From VAZQ01 sp963758945 (lineage in GTDB: Bacteria; Pseudomonadota; Alphaproteobacteria; Rhizobiales; Xanthobacteraceae), in the NCBI GenBank assembly GCA_963758945.1, contig CAVWXY010000009.1, positions 124,001-188,000 of the forward strand: 64,000 nucleotides of DNA, read 5' to 3'. The notes below the pieces were generated by a model, which was not told the origin of the DNA, made no database searches, and saw nothing but the letters and a program-made list of their open reading frames with translations. The translations under genes were made by a program, and so were the position numbers. Every line of letters starts with the position of its first letter. Within the stretch, counting starts at the first letter, position 1. Positions 35,995 through 46,128 of the stretch are shown piece by piece.

Positions 35995-36609
35995 TCAATG
36001 GCTGTCGCGTTCGATCGCCGGGGGGTCGATCCAACCGATATGGCCGTCGGCGCGGCGGTAAACCAGATTGACGCGGCCGTGTCCAGCGTGACGAAACACG
36101 ACGACCGGCGCGCCGGTCAGGTCCAGTTCCATCACCGCTTCGCGGACCGAAAGGCGCTTCAAGGCGGTAGTGGTTTCGGCGATGACGACCGGATTCCACT
36201 CGGCGACCTCCTCTTCGCTGTCGTGCGTCGGCGCGGCGATTATGTAACTCGGCGCGGCGATCGCCTTGTCATCCGGCGACTGGGGCGCGAGCGTCTGGCC
36301 GTCGCTGCGCGCAACCTGGTGATCCTTGAGCCGGTGCTTGTAGCGGCGTAACCGCTTTTCGAGCCGAATAGCCGCGTGGTCGGCGCTGGCATAGGCGTCG
36401 GCCGCGAGCGCGTCGGCTTCGAGCACGATACCGGAATCGAGGTGAACGACGCATTCGGTGCGGAAGCCGAAACCCTCCTTGCCGATGGTGACATGTCCGG
36501 AAAAGCCGCCGTCGAAATATTTGGCGGTGGCTTGGGCCAGGCGCTGATTGACGCGCGTTCGCAACACCGCTCCAAGGTCGATGTTCTTGCCCGAGACGCG
36601 AAACGGCAT
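35995..36609 (-). CDS. hpf: Ribosome hibernation promoting factor, long form
   Basis: A 204-residue stationary-phase factor. The N-terminal domain (1 to about 105) is the ribosome-binding fold that blocks tRNA and mRNA sites; the C-terminal domain from about 140 (VVIAETTTALKRLSVREAVMELDLTG) dimerises 70S ribosomes to 100S. The ATG at 36609 has GGAGG about six bases upstream. It lies between rpoN and ptsN, the usual place. Confidence 0.94.
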   Translation of the reverse strand: MPFRVSGKNIDLGAVLRTRVNQRLAQATAKYFDGGFSGHVTIGKEGFGFRTECVVHLDSGIVLEADALAADAYASADHAAIRLEKRLRRYKHRLKDHQVARSDGQTLAPQSPDDKAIAAPSYIIAAPTHDSEEEVAEWNPVVIAETTTALKRLSVREAVMELDLTGAPVVVFRHAGHGRVNLVYRRADGHIGWIDPPAIERDSH

Positions 36610-36766
36610 GATCGACCTCCCTCCGATGAGCACTGGTCGATGATCCCCGGCCGTGGCCTGACCGGCATGCGTGGTACCGGCACGCCTCAACGCGCTTCGC
36701 GGCGAATGCCGACTTGATGTGGGGTCACTCGAATTTCGCCGCGTCGACAACGACAGAGGATCTGCG

Positions 36767-38305
36767 TCAGGGTGACGCGCCAACGAGAGCCTGTTTCTCG
36801 CGCCGACGCTGCACCGACGAGGCGATCCGCATCGCCTCGCGGTATTTTGCGACGGTTCGCCGGGCAATGTCGATTCCCGCCTCACGCAGCTTTTCCACGA
36901 TGGTGTCGTCGGATAGCACCTGGTCGGGCCGTTCGGCGTCGATCAACTGACGGATGCGGTGACGTACCGCCTCCGCCGAATGAGCGTCCCCGCCGTTTGC
37001 CGACGCGATCGCCGAGGTGAAGAAGTATTTGAGCTCGAAGATGCCGCGACTGGTGGCCATGTACTTGTTGGCGGTGACGCGCGAGACGGTCGATTCATGC
37101 ATGCCGATAGCGTCGGCAATCGTCTTGAGATTGAGCGGCCGCAGATATTGGACGCCGTGGCTGAAAAAAGCATCTTGCTGGCGCACGATCTCGGTCGATA
37201 CTTTCAGGATCGTCCTGGCGCGCTGGTCGAGCGCGCGGATCAGCCATGTCGCGCTCTGCAGGCAATCGGCAAGATAGGTCTTGTCCTTCTCGCTCTTCGC
37301 CGTCTTGGCGACCTCGGCGTGATAGACTTGGTTCACCAAAACCTTGGGGAGGGTGTCGGAATTGAGCTCGACGCTGAAGCCGCCGGCGGAAGCGGAGCGC
37401 ACGAACACGTCCGGCACGATCGGCTGTACCAGCGTTGATCCGAAGGCAAGGCCGGGCTTCGGATTGAGCTGGCGAACTTCGACGATCATGTCGGTCAAGT
37501 CCTCCTCGCTCACGCCGCAGAGCTTGCGCAGAGCCGCGACGTCCCGCTTGGCCAGAAGATCGAGGTGAGCGACGAGCGCCTGCATTGCGGGATCGAAACG
37601 GTCGCGCTCCCGGAGCTGAATGGCGAGGCATTCGTTGAGATTGCGCGCGCAGACGCCGGGCGGATCGAAGCCCTGCAGGATCGTCAGGACGGCGCCGACC
37701 TCGGCCGGCGTGGCACCCAGCCGCTCCGCGACCAGCGCCAGGTCGCCGGCGAGATAGCCGGCCTCGTCGACCAGATCGATGAGATATTGCCCGATCATGC
37801 GTCGCGCCGGGTCTGCCACCGCCAGCGAGAGTTGCTGGGCAAGGTGATCGGCCAGCGTGGTCTCGCTGGAGACGAAAGCTTCCAGATTGTAGTCGCCGTC
37901 GCGACCGCCCGGCCCGGCGCCGGCCCATTCGGAATAGCCGCCGGGAGCCTCGCCATTCGAGCGCGAGCTCGCGGCATCGGAATCAGCGGGCGGAACGTCG
38001 TCGAGCTCGACGCCGGGACGTTCCCTCGCGGCGGCGGTAGTCCGATCCCCATTGCTCGCCACCCAATCGGGCTCGGCCGGCTGTCGCACCGACAACGCCG
38101 TGCGCTCGGCGGCGCGCCCATCGCCGTTAGCCCCGCTCTCGGCCTCGCCTGTCCGCTCCAGCAGCGGATTGCGCTCCAGTTCCCCCTCCACATAAGCGGC
38201 GAGATCCAGGTTGGAGAGCTGCAGCAGCTTGATGGCCTGCATCAGCTGCGGCGTCATCACCAGCGCATGGCTCTGCCGAATCTCAAGCCTTTGGGTAAGC
38301 GCCAT
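36767..38305 (-). CDS. rpoN: RNA polymerase sigma-54 factor
   Basis: Sigma-54, 512 residues, which directs RNA polymerase to -24/-12 promoters with activator proteins. The Gln-rich region I start (QRLEIRQSHALVMTPQLMQAIKLLQLSNLDL) contacts activators. The C-terminal RpoN box ARRTVAKYRE is at about residues 481-490, preceded by the HTH. A Ser/Gly/Pro-rich linker lies around residues 75-150. The start ATG at 38305 was preferred to 38350. It is followed by hpf and ptsN on the same strand. Confidence 0.96.
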   Translation of the reverse strand: MALTQRLEIRQSHALVMTPQLMQAIKLLQLSNLDLAAYVEGELERNPLLERTGEAESGANGDGRAAERTALSVRQPAEPDWVASNGDRTTAAARERPGVELDDVPPADSDAASSRSNGEAPGGYSEWAGAGPGGRDGDYNLEAFVSSETTLADHLAQQLSLAVADPARRMIGQYLIDLVDEAGYLAGDLALVAERLGATPAEVGAVLTILQGFDPPGVCARNLNECLAIQLRERDRFDPAMQALVAHLDLLAKRDVAALRKLCGVSEEDLTDMIVEVRQLNPKPGLAFGSTLVQPIVPDVFVRSASAGGFSVELNSDTLPKVLVNQVYHAEVAKTAKSEKDKTYLADCLQSATWLIRALDQRARTILKVSTEIVRQQDAFFSHGVQYLRPLNLKTIADAIGMHESTVSRVTANKYMATSRGIFELKYFFTSAIASANGGDAHSAEAVRHRIRQLIDAERPDQVLSDDTIVEKLREAGIDIARRTVAKYREAMRIASSVQRRREKQALVGASP

Positions 38306-38581
38306 ATCACTCTTGGGAGGCGCGCTCGCAACCGGCCGACGCGGTGCCAACCGAGCCCGAAGCGCGCGATGTCAACTGGTCCAATTCTTGCTTATCCGGT
38401 TCTGGGCCCGGTGTACACCGCTTCCGTCAGGGGGTGGTCAAAGGTGTCGCAGGAGCCGCAGAATAGCGGGGAGAACGATTGAAACGAAAATCGCCTCCGA
38501 TGGAAGCGCGGTTCCGCCTCAAGTATTCACTCGGTGGCACGACCTAATGCGGCAGGGGTGCGAACTTTCAGGATCATGTTG

Positions 38582-39505
<924 letters not shown>

Positions 39506-39717
39506 GCCTCTGCCTCGAAAGCCCCCGGTTCAGCTGAGTCGTCCAGTACTGCAGTGCACTATAGCGCTTTCCGGGGACGTGAAAACCGCTTCGGGTTCCT
39601 TCCGGCCAGGGTCTGTCCCGCCCCCTGGCCTGCGTCGCGCGCAGCTTGCGCCGCCCCGCGGATCGCCCGCTCGGCACGCGTCCTCGCCGGGGGCGGTCGC
39701 GACGCGACTTTGAGACC

Positions 39718-40296
39718 TCATTTCTTATCGGGCGGCGCGCGTTGAAACAGGCCCTCGACGCGGCCCTGATCCATCCGGGATACACCGCTGGTGAGATCGA
39801 CCACCAGCCGCTGGCCGCGCAGGATATCCGCGCCCCGGGTGACCACCACGTTGCCGACGAGCGTCACGGTGTTCTCGCGCATGTTGAACGTCGCAGCATC
39901 GCCGGCCGCGTTTTGATCCTTCTGCACCACCACGACGTTGCCGCGCGCCTCGATCCGGCGGATTTGCTTGTCCCCTCCCGGTCCCGGTTCGGCGGCCTTC
40001 ACCGGACGCGGGCCGGACTCCTCCTCGTAGAAGACGACGAGCGACTTGCAGTGCATTTCGGTGTCGCCTTGGAGCACGTAGACGTCGCCGGTGAAGGTCG
40101 CCATTTTGTCCTTCTCGCGCACTTCGAGCGAGGCCGCGCGAATCTTCACGGGCTCGTCGCGGTTCTGCGAGAAACCCTGCAGCGCATTGGGAGGACCCTC
40201 ATTTTTCTGCGCGGCGGCGTCCGCCGCCCAGAGCGCCACGGCCACTGCCGCCGCGCCGGCGATCTTCCGCCACCGGTCCGCCGAGCGCCTATTCAT
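39718..40296 (-). CDS. lptA: LPS transport periplasmic protein LptA
   Basis: A periplasmic beta-jellyroll bridge protein of 192 residues in the Lpt chain. A signal peptide (residues about 14-30, ending DAAAQ) precedes the OstA domain, with VREKDKMATFTGDVYVLQGDTEM and NTVTLVGNVVVTRGADILRG as repeated strands. The ATG at 40296 overlaps the lptC stop by four bases, so the two are coupled. The frame is open to 40425 in the lptC gene. Confidence 0.92.
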   Translation of the reverse strand: MNRRSADRWRKIAGAAAVAVALWAADAAAQKNEGPPNALQGFSQNRDEPVKIRAASLEVREKDKMATFTGDVYVLQGDTEMHCKSLVVFYEEESGPRPVKAAEPGPGGDKQIRRIEARGNVVVVQKDQNAAGDAATFNMRENTVTLVGNVVVTRGADILRGQRLVVDLTSGVSRMDQGRVEGLFQRAPPDKK

Positions 40297-41015
40297 TGCT
40301 TGTTCCCCCCGCCGCCCATGCCGGACGTGGTGCTGTCCAACAGCAGAGTAACCGACACGCCGCGTTCGAAACGCATGAGATCTCCGGATTCGGCGACCTC
40401 CATGCGGTTGGCGTTGATCGTCCATGTTGCCGTCTTCACCTCCACCGGCTTGTCGGAGGTGATCCTGCCGGCCTTCACGTCCAACACCGCCTCGTTGAGG
40501 AACGCCTGATAGCCACTGGACGACGTGACCACGATGTCCTGGCTCAGCGTCAATTGCTCGGTCTTGGAATTGTACAGCCCGCCTTTGGCGGTCGTTAGAA
40601 CCGAGACCTTGTCTTTCATTTCCATCGTCGCGCGGACGCCGTGCAGCTCGACCATGTCCGGCTTGGTCAAGTCCTGAGCGGCGGCCTGCGCGATCATGTC
40701 GTAGCGCCGGTTGTCGCGCGTGAAGCCGGCGAGGCGTGGCTGCTGCATCATGATCTTAGTGCCGGAAACCACCAGCGAGCCGAGATCGACGGGCGCGCCG
40801 GTGAGAACGCGCAGTGGTTTGAGCACAAGCGCGAACACGAGCCCTCCGACCACGGCCACGGCCACGCCGGCCGGCACCGCCACCCGCAGGAAGCGGATGT
40901 GGTGGCTGTGGCGCACGGCCGCGCGGAAGACCCGCTCGGCGTCGGCGCGGCCGAAGCGGGCCACGCTGCGCGGTCCCGGTTGCTCGACATCCGCCAGACC
41001 CGTTGGAGAATTCAT
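40293..41015 (-). CDS. lptC: LPS export periplasmic protein LptC
   Basis: A 240-residue protein with one N-terminal membrane helix (about residues 45-66) and a periplasmic jellyroll domain; it passes LPS from the LptBFG complex to LptA. Visible segments are GVRATMEMKDKVSVLTTAKGGLY and LDVKAGRITSDKPVEVK. It precedes lptA with a four-base overlap. A possible promoter lies 80 bases upstream. The first 40 residues are rich in charged and aromatic residues and probably cytoplasmic. Confidence 0.9.
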   Translation of the reverse strand: MNSPTGLADVEQPGPRSVARFGRADAERVFRAAVRHSHHIRFLRVAVPAGVAVAVVGGLVFALVLKPLRVLTGAPVDLGSLVVSGTKIMMQQPRLAGFTRDNRRYDMIAQAAAQDLTKPDMVELHGVRATMEMKDKVSVLTTAKGGLYNSKTEQLTLSQDIVVTSSSGYQAFLNEAVLDVKAGRITSDKPVEVKTATWTINANRMEVAESGDLMRFERGVSVTLLLDSTTSGMGGGGNKQ

Positions 41016-41327
41016 CCCCGAGCCCCATCACCCGACCGTGATCGAGCGCTCCCCGCTAGTTATGAGCCCCTTTGGGCGCCATGCTCGTCTCCAAATATGG
41101 CCCGGCCGCGGCAGGGCGCTCAAGAATAAGGCCGAGAAATCGCCCGAAATGAGCCGGCGAGGGTCATATCCGAGATAAGTTACCCAATTTCGTAGGGTGC
41201 AGAGGGCGACGTCATCCCGCGGCGCGACTGCAGCGAGAACCATGATAACCGGTGGCGGCCATGGCTCCCGCGCTCGCGTCGCGGACCGGAAAGGCGCCGA
41301 ACCAAATCCGGCAATACAAACAAGCCA
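41016..41327. other. 312-base intergenic region between lptC and rnd
   Basis: No gene or RNA was recognised. The part next to lptC holds the only promoter-like pair seen (see 41094-41123). The part next to rnd has GC-rich palindromic words (CGGCCATGG, GCGCTCGCGTCGC) but no clear terminator. rnd and lptC may therefore be transcribed separately. Confidence 0.5.
41094..41123 (-). promoter_or_regulatory. Possible sigma-70 promoter for lptC-lptA-lptB
   Basis: On the minus strand TTGAGC (41123-41118) is followed after 18 bases by CATATT (41099-41094), about 80 bases before the lptC ATG. It matches the general -35/-10 consensus in three or four positions each. Chance hits of this quality are frequent, so confidence is low. 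Confidence 0.3.
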
Positions 41328-41945
41328 CTACGAATGGGAAAAGATATCCTCGAGGGCCCACCCGGCGAGATCGAGCCGGACCCGGTCGGGGAGGAAGCGG
41401 AAGCAGGCGGCCGCGAGCTCCGTGCGACCTTCGCGCGCGAGGATGGTATCGAGCTTCTCCCTGACGGCGTGCAGGTGCAGCACGTCCGAGGCCGCATAGG
41501 CGAGTTGCGGCTCGCTGAGCGTCTCGGCGCCCCAGTCGGAAAGTTGCTGCTGCTTGGACAGATCGATGCCGAGGACTTCGCGCACGAGATCCTTGAGACC
41601 GTGCTTGTCGGTATAGGTACGCGCCAGCCGCGAGGCGATCTTGGTGCAATAGACCGGAGCCGGCATGACGCCGAGCCGTCGGCTGAGCGCGCCGAGGTCG
41701 AAGCGGGCAAAATGGAAGATCTTGAGAATCGCGCCGTCCGCGAGCAGCTTGGTCAGATTCGGCGCCGCGCTGGCGCCCGGCGGGATCTGCACCACGTCGG
41801 CCGAGCCGTCCCCGGGCGACAGCTGGACCACGCACAGCCGGTCGCGGTCTGGATCGAGCCCCATGGTCTCGGTGTCGACCGCCACCGCGGGGCCCTGATA
41901 GTGCGAAAGGTCGGGCAGGTCGCCGCGGTGCAAGCGGATGGTCAT
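41328..41945 (-). CDS. rnd: Ribonuclease D-like 3'-5' exonuclease
   Basis: A 205-residue RNase of the DEDDy family, used in 3' processing of tRNA and other stable RNA. DEDD residues are visible: VDTETMGL (D, E), FHFARFDLGAL (D) and YAASDVLHLH (Y, D). It consists of the exonuclease domain only and lacks the HRDC domains of E. coli RNase D, as is common in Hyphomicrobiales. It lies 28 bases after tRNA-Leu and before the lptC block on the same strand. Confidence 0.9.
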   Translation of the reverse strand: MTIRLHRGDLPDLSHYQGPAVAVDTETMGLDPDRDRLCVVQLSPGDGSADVVQIPPGASAAPNLTKLLADGAILKIFHFARFDLGALSRRLGVMPAPVYCTKIASRLARTYTDKHGLKDLVREVLGIDLSKQQQLSDWGAETLSEPQLAYAASDVLHLHAVREKLDTILAREGRTELAAACFRFLPDRVRLDLAGWALEDIFSHS

Positions 41946-41973
41946 GACGGCCCGTGGAGCGGCAGCATGAAAG

Positions 41974-42058
<85 letters not shown>

Positions 42059-42213
42059 TTTGCGGCGATAGGTACGGAGCGGGTCTGGCGTTGTCAAATG
42101 GGCGTGCGAGCCGCTTCTGAGCCCGCTTGCGGCCACGTCGCGCGAGCCGCACGCGGCCCCTGTACAGCGCCGGACCGATCCTGTATTCGGCCCGCGAGTG
42201 GACGCGAGCGCGC

Positions 42214-43191
42214 ATGACCGCCATTCCCCTTGAGACGCTCGTCACCGTATTCGGCGGCTCGGGCTTTCTCGGCCGCCATGTCGTGCGCGCGCTGGCCAAG
42301 CTCGGCTACCGTATTCGCGTTGCGGTGCGCCGCCCCGAACTCGCAGGCTTTCTGCAGCCGCTCGGCCGCGTCGGGCAGATCCATGCCGTGCAGGCCAATC
42401 TGCGCTACCCGGCCTCGGTCGAGGCGGCCGCGCGCGACGCCGACGTGGTGGTCAATCTGGTCGGCATCCTGTTCGAGCGCGGGCGGCAGAAATTCGATGC
42501 CGTGCAGGCCTTCGGGGCGGAGGCGGCGGCGCTCGCGGCGGCGGCCTTCGGCGCCCGCATGATCCACGTCTCGGCAATCGGCGCCGACGAACATTCACCC
42601 TCGCACTATGCCCGCTCCAAGGCCGCGGGCGAGCGGCTAGTGCTGGCCGCCGTGCCGGAGGCGGTCATCCTGCGGCCCTCGGTCCTGTTCGGCCCCGAGG
42701 ACGACTTCTTCAACAAGTTTGCCGCCATCGCACGCTTCTCGCCGGCGCTGCCACTGGTCGGCGGGGGCCACACCCGGTTCCAGCCGGTTTTTGCCGGTGA
42801 CGTCGCGCGCGCCGTCGTCGCCGCGATCGAGGACCGCGCCGAGGCCGGGCAAGTCTACGAGCTCGGCGGCCCGGAAGTACGCAGCTTCAAGGAGCTGATG
42901 CAGTTCGTGCTCGCCACCATCGGCCGGCAACGCCTCCTGCTGCCGATCCCGTTCGGGCTCGCCACGTTCCAGGCCGCTTTCCTCCAGCTCATGCCCAAGC
43001 CGCTGCTGACGCCCGACCAGGTCGAGCTGCTGCGGCGCGACGCCGTCGTCTCGGACGAGGCCAAGCGCCAAGGGCGTACGCTCGAAGGGCTCGGCATCGA
43101 CCCCGTCGCCATGGCCACCATCGTGCCGTTCTATCTCTGGCGCTTCCGCAAAGCCGGCCAGTTCCAGGGGACGGTGATCGGTAGTCAGTAA
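42214..43191 (+). CDS. NDUFA9-like NAD-binding Rossmann-fold protein
   Basis: An atypical short-chain dehydrogenase of 325 residues, similar in pattern to the complex I accessory subunit NDUFA9. The Rossmann loop FGGSGFLGRHVVRAL begins at about residue 13; the catalytic Tyr-xxx-Lys is present as YARSK. HVSAIGADEHS is typical of this subgroup. A C-terminal extension ends GTVIGSQ. The ATG at 42214 was preferred to 42127. A role as assembly or quinone-related factor is inference from the family. Confidence 0.87.
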   Translation: MTAIPLETLVTVFGGSGFLGRHVVRALAKLGYRIRVAVRRPELAGFLQPLGRVGQIHAVQANLRYPASVEAAARDADVVVNLVGILFERGRQKFDAVQAFGAEAAALAAAAFGARMIHVSAIGADEHSPSHYARSKAAGERLVLAAVPEAVILRPSVLFGPEDDFFNKFAAIARFSPALPLVGGGHTRFQPVFAGDVARAVVAAIEDRAEAGQVYELGGPEVRSFKELMQFVLATIGRQRLLLPIPFGLATFQAAFLQLMPKPLLTPDQVELLRRDAVVSDEAKRQGRTLEGLGIDPVAMATIVPFYLWRFRKAGQFQGTVIGSQ

Positions 43192-43252
43192 TCGGTTCGA
43201 TGCCCGACCTCAGACCCTGATTGCCGACGACGACTGATCGCTGACCACTGCC

Positions 43253-44386
43253 ATGCCCGTCATCGCCAATATCGAGGACCTGCGGCAGATCGCGCGGCGG
43301 CGGATCCCGCGCGCGATCTACGACTATGTGGAACGCGGTTCCTACGACGAGCTCACGCTCAACGCCAACCGCGCCGAGCTCGACGCCATCCGCCTGCGCC
43401 AGCGCGTGCTGATCGACGTCTCGAAGGTCGCGCTCGCGACGTCGATGCTCGGCGAACCGGTGTCGATGCCGCTCGCCATCGCGCCGACCGGCCTCACCGG
43501 CCTGGTCCACGGCGACGGCGAGATGCTGGCGGCGAGGGCGGCCGAAGCCGCGGGCGTCAAGTTCTGCCTCTCCACCATGTCGATCTGCTCGATCGAAGAC
43601 GTGCGCAGCGTGGTGAAAGCGCCGTTCTGGTTCCAGCTCTACATGTTCCGCGACCGTGGCTTCAGCCAATCCGTCATCGAGCGGGCGCGCGCGGCGAACT
43701 GCTCCGCGCTGTTCGTGACGGTCGACCTGCCGATGCGCGGCCAGCGCCATGCCGACCTCAGAAACGGGCTCACCGTCCCCCCGCGGCTGACCGCGCGCAA
43801 TGCCTGGGACATCGCCACCAAGCCCGCCTGGCTCCTCAAGGTGCTGCTCGGCCGGCGCAAGACCTTCGGCAATGTCGAGGCCTATCTCAAGGGCCGCGTC
43901 GGCATCGAGAAGGCGGGCGCCTGGTCGAACCAGAATTTCGACCGCTCGCTCAGCTGGCGCGACATCGAATGGGTACGGGGCCTGTGGCCGGGCAAGCTCG
44001 TGCTCAAGGGCATCCTCGATGTCGAGGACGCCAAGACCGCCGCCGCCGCGGGCGTCGATGGCATCGTGGTCTCCAACCACGGCGGCCGGCAGCTCGACGG
44101 CGCGCACGCTACCATCAAGGTCCTGCCCGACATCGCGCACGCCGTAGGCGACCGCATCGAGGTGCTGTTCGACGGCGGCATCCGCTCGGGACAGGACGTG
44201 CTCAAGGCGCTCGCGCACGGCGCGCACGGCTGCCTGATCGGCCGCGCCTACCTCTACGGCCTCGCGGCGGGCGGCGAAGCCGGCGTGCGCCAGGCGCTCG
44301 ACATCATCCGCGCCGAGCTCGAAGTGGCCCTGACCCTGACGGGGATGCGGGACGTGCGCGAGGTATCATGCGAAGTGATCGCGTAA
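43253..44386 (+). CDS. FMN-dependent alpha-hydroxy-acid oxidase (LldD/MdlB family)
   Basis: A TIM-barrel flavoenzyme of 377 residues that oxidises an L-2-hydroxy acid to the keto acid. The catalytic His276 and Arg279 lie in SNHGGRQLDG; DGGIRSGQDVLKALAHGAHG binds FMN phosphate. Families with this pattern include L-lactate dehydrogenase LldD and S-mandelate dehydrogenase; the sequence alone does not decide. It follows the NDUFA9-like gene by 61 bases on the same strand and converges on uppP. Confidence 0.92.
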   Translation: MPVIANIEDLRQIARRRIPRAIYDYVERGSYDELTLNANRAELDAIRLRQRVLIDVSKVALATSMLGEPVSMPLAIAPTGLTGLVHGDGEMLAARAAEAAGVKFCLSTMSICSIEDVRSVVKAPFWFQLYMFRDRGFSQSVIERARAANCSALFVTVDLPMRGQRHADLRNGLTVPPRLTARNAWDIATKPAWLLKVLLGRRKTFGNVEAYLKGRVGIEKAGAWSNQNFDRSLSWRDIEWVRGLWPGKLVLKGILDVEDAKTAAAAGVDGIVVSNHGGRQLDGAHATIKVLPDIAHAVGDRIEVLFDGGIRSGQDVLKALAHGAHGCLIGRAYLYGLAAGGEAGVRQALDIIRAELEVALTLTGMRDVREVSCEVIA

Positions 44387-44406
44387 CGGACGACCTCTGT
44401 CATCCG
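44387..44406. terminator. Hairpin between convergent oxidase and uppP genes
   Basis: CGGACGAC (44387-44394) pairs with GTCATCCG (44399-44406) with one mismatch and a CTCT loop. It starts directly after the oxidase stop and runs over the uppP stop codon (44400-44402). It probably serves both genes. Confidence 0.5.
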
Positions 44407-45209
44407 TATCCCAGCCCCAGCGCGATCAGCCCGAGCGACCCGACGACGATGCGCCACCAGCCGAACAGCGCGAAGCCGTGGCGTTGCACGTAGCCGAGAA
44501 ACGTCTTCACCACGATCCAGGCGCACACGAACGACACCGCGAAGCCGAATGCCACCAGGATGGTGTTGTCCATGGTCATCTGGCCGCGGCTCTTGAAGAG
44601 GTCGTAGGCGAACGCGCCGGCCATGGTCGGCATGGCGAGCCAGAACGAGAATTCCGCCGCCGAGCGGCGGTCCGCGCCCAACAGCATGGCGGACACGATG
44701 GTCGCGCCCGAGCGCGAGACTCCCGGAATCATGGACACGCACTGCGCCACGCCGATGACGAAATACATCGGCAAGGTAAACCGCGTGGCGTCACGGTAGC
44801 GTGTATCCAGATCGACGAAGTCGATCCAGACCAGCACTGCGCCGCCCAGGATGAGCGTGACGCAGACGATCCAGAGGTTGAACAACACCTCCTTGATGAA
44901 GTCGTGGGCGAGCGCGCCGACGACCGCCGCCGGCAGGAACGCGAGCAGCACGCCGATGACGAAACGCCGCGCCGCCAGATCGTGGAACATGCCGGCCGCG
45001 ATCTGCCAGATGCGGAAAAAGTAGATCGACAGCAGCGCGAGGATGGCGCCGAACTGGATCAGGATCGCGAAGGTTTTGCCGAAATCTTCGTCATCGAAGC
45101 CGAAGAAGCGTTGGACCAGGAGCAGGTGTCCGGTCGAAGACACCGGCAGGAATTCGGTCAGGCCCTCGACCACGCCGAGAATGAAGGCCCTGATCAGGTC
45201 GAACGTCAT
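44400..45209 (-). CDS. uppP: Undecaprenyl-diphosphate phosphatase
   Basis: A polytopic membrane enzyme of 269 residues that recycles the lipid carrier of cell-wall synthesis by removing a phosphate; it also gives bacitracin tolerance. The signatures EGLTEFLPVSSTGHLLL near residue 15 and PGVSRSGATI in the later half form the active site. About eight hydrophobic helices are visible. It is divergent from the FzlA-like gene. Confidence 0.96.
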   Translation of the reverse strand: MTFDLIRAFILGVVEGLTEFLPVSSTGHLLLVQRFFGFDDEDFGKTFAILIQFGAILALLSIYFFRIWQIAAGMFHDLAARRFVIGVLLAFLPAAVVGALAHDFIKEVLFNLWIVCVTLILGGAVLVWIDFVDLDTRYRDATRFTLPMYFVIGVAQCVSMIPGVSRSGATIVSAMLLGADRRSAAEFSFWLAMPTMAGAFAYDLFKSRGQMTMDNTILVAFGFAVSFVCAWIVVKTFLGYVQRHGFALFGWWRIVVGSLGLIALGLGYG

Positions 45210-45406
45210 CGATGGGCTCCGCCGCCGGGGGAAAGACGCCGCGCAACGGCGGGCACGGCTCCTGAAACATGCGCTTTTCCCCCATCATTAACCCCGGAGC
45301 AACGGGGGAGGACGAACATTGCACAGGTTGCTATCGGGCTCTATCCAAGGGGCCCGACGCGACCTAACGTGGCCGCCCCGAGATCGCCGCAATCCTTAAA
45401 AGCCGC

Positions 45407-46099
45407 ATGCTGACGTTGTTCCAACATCCGTTCTGTCCCCATTCCCGCTTCGTACGCCTGGCGCTTGGCGAGTACGGCCTCGCGGCGCAGACAGTCGAGG
45501 AACGCGTGTGGGAGCGCCGGCAGGAATTCCTCATTCTCAATCCCGCCTGCACCACGCCGGTGCTGGTGGAGGAAGGACACCCCGCGGTTCCGGGCGCGGG
45601 GATCATCGCCGAATACCTCGACGAGACGCACGGGGACGAACTCGGGGGGCAGCGCCTGCTGCCGCGCGAGTCCGGACCGCGGGTGGAAGTGCGGCGGCTC
45701 GCGAGCTGGTTCAACGACAAGTTCTTCGCCGAGGTCAGCGGGCCGCTCACCATGGAGCGCCTCTACAAGCGCCAGATGCCGGCGAGCGCCGGCGGCGGAT
45801 CGCCCGATACCGAGGCCATCCGTGCGGCGCGTCACAACATGCGCTATCATCTGGCCTACATCGGGTGGCTCGTGCGCACGCGCGATTGGCTCGCCGGCAA
45901 ACGCATGAGTTACGCCGATCTCGCCGCGGCCGCGCATCTATCGGCGGTCGACTATCTGGGCGACGTGCCATGGAACGAAGACGACGCCGCGAAGACCTGG
46001 TACGCGCAAGTGAAGTCGCGGCCGTCGTTCCGTCCGATCCTGGCCGAGACGCTGGCGGGCATTCCTCCCTCGCAGACCTACGCCGACCTCGACTTCTGA
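45407..46099 (+). CDS. fzlA: FzlA-like glutathione S-transferase family protein
   Basis: A GST-fold protein of 230 residues with thioredoxin-like domain (1-80, TTPVLVEEG with the cis-proline) and helical C-domain. Its place between uppP and queG is that of FzlA, the alphaproteobacterial protein that binds FtsZ and organises division filaments. PFCPHSRFVRLAL replaces the usual catalytic Ser/Tyr GST motif, consistent with a structural role. The symbol rests on gene order and pattern, not on a database match. Confidence 0.7.
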   Translation: MLTLFQHPFCPHSRFVRLALGEYGLAAQTVEERVWERRQEFLILNPACTTPVLVEEGHPAVPGAGIIAEYLDETHGDELGGQRLLPRESGPRVEVRRLASWFNDKFFAEVSGPLTMERLYKRQMPASAGGGSPDTEAIRAARHNMRYHLAYIGWLVRTRDWLAGKRMSYADLAAAAHLSAVDYLGDVPWNEDDAAKTWYAQVKSRPSFRPILAETLAGIPPSQTYADLDF

Positions 46100-46128
46100 A
46101 CGATCGCGCGGCGATCAGGACGGCGTTC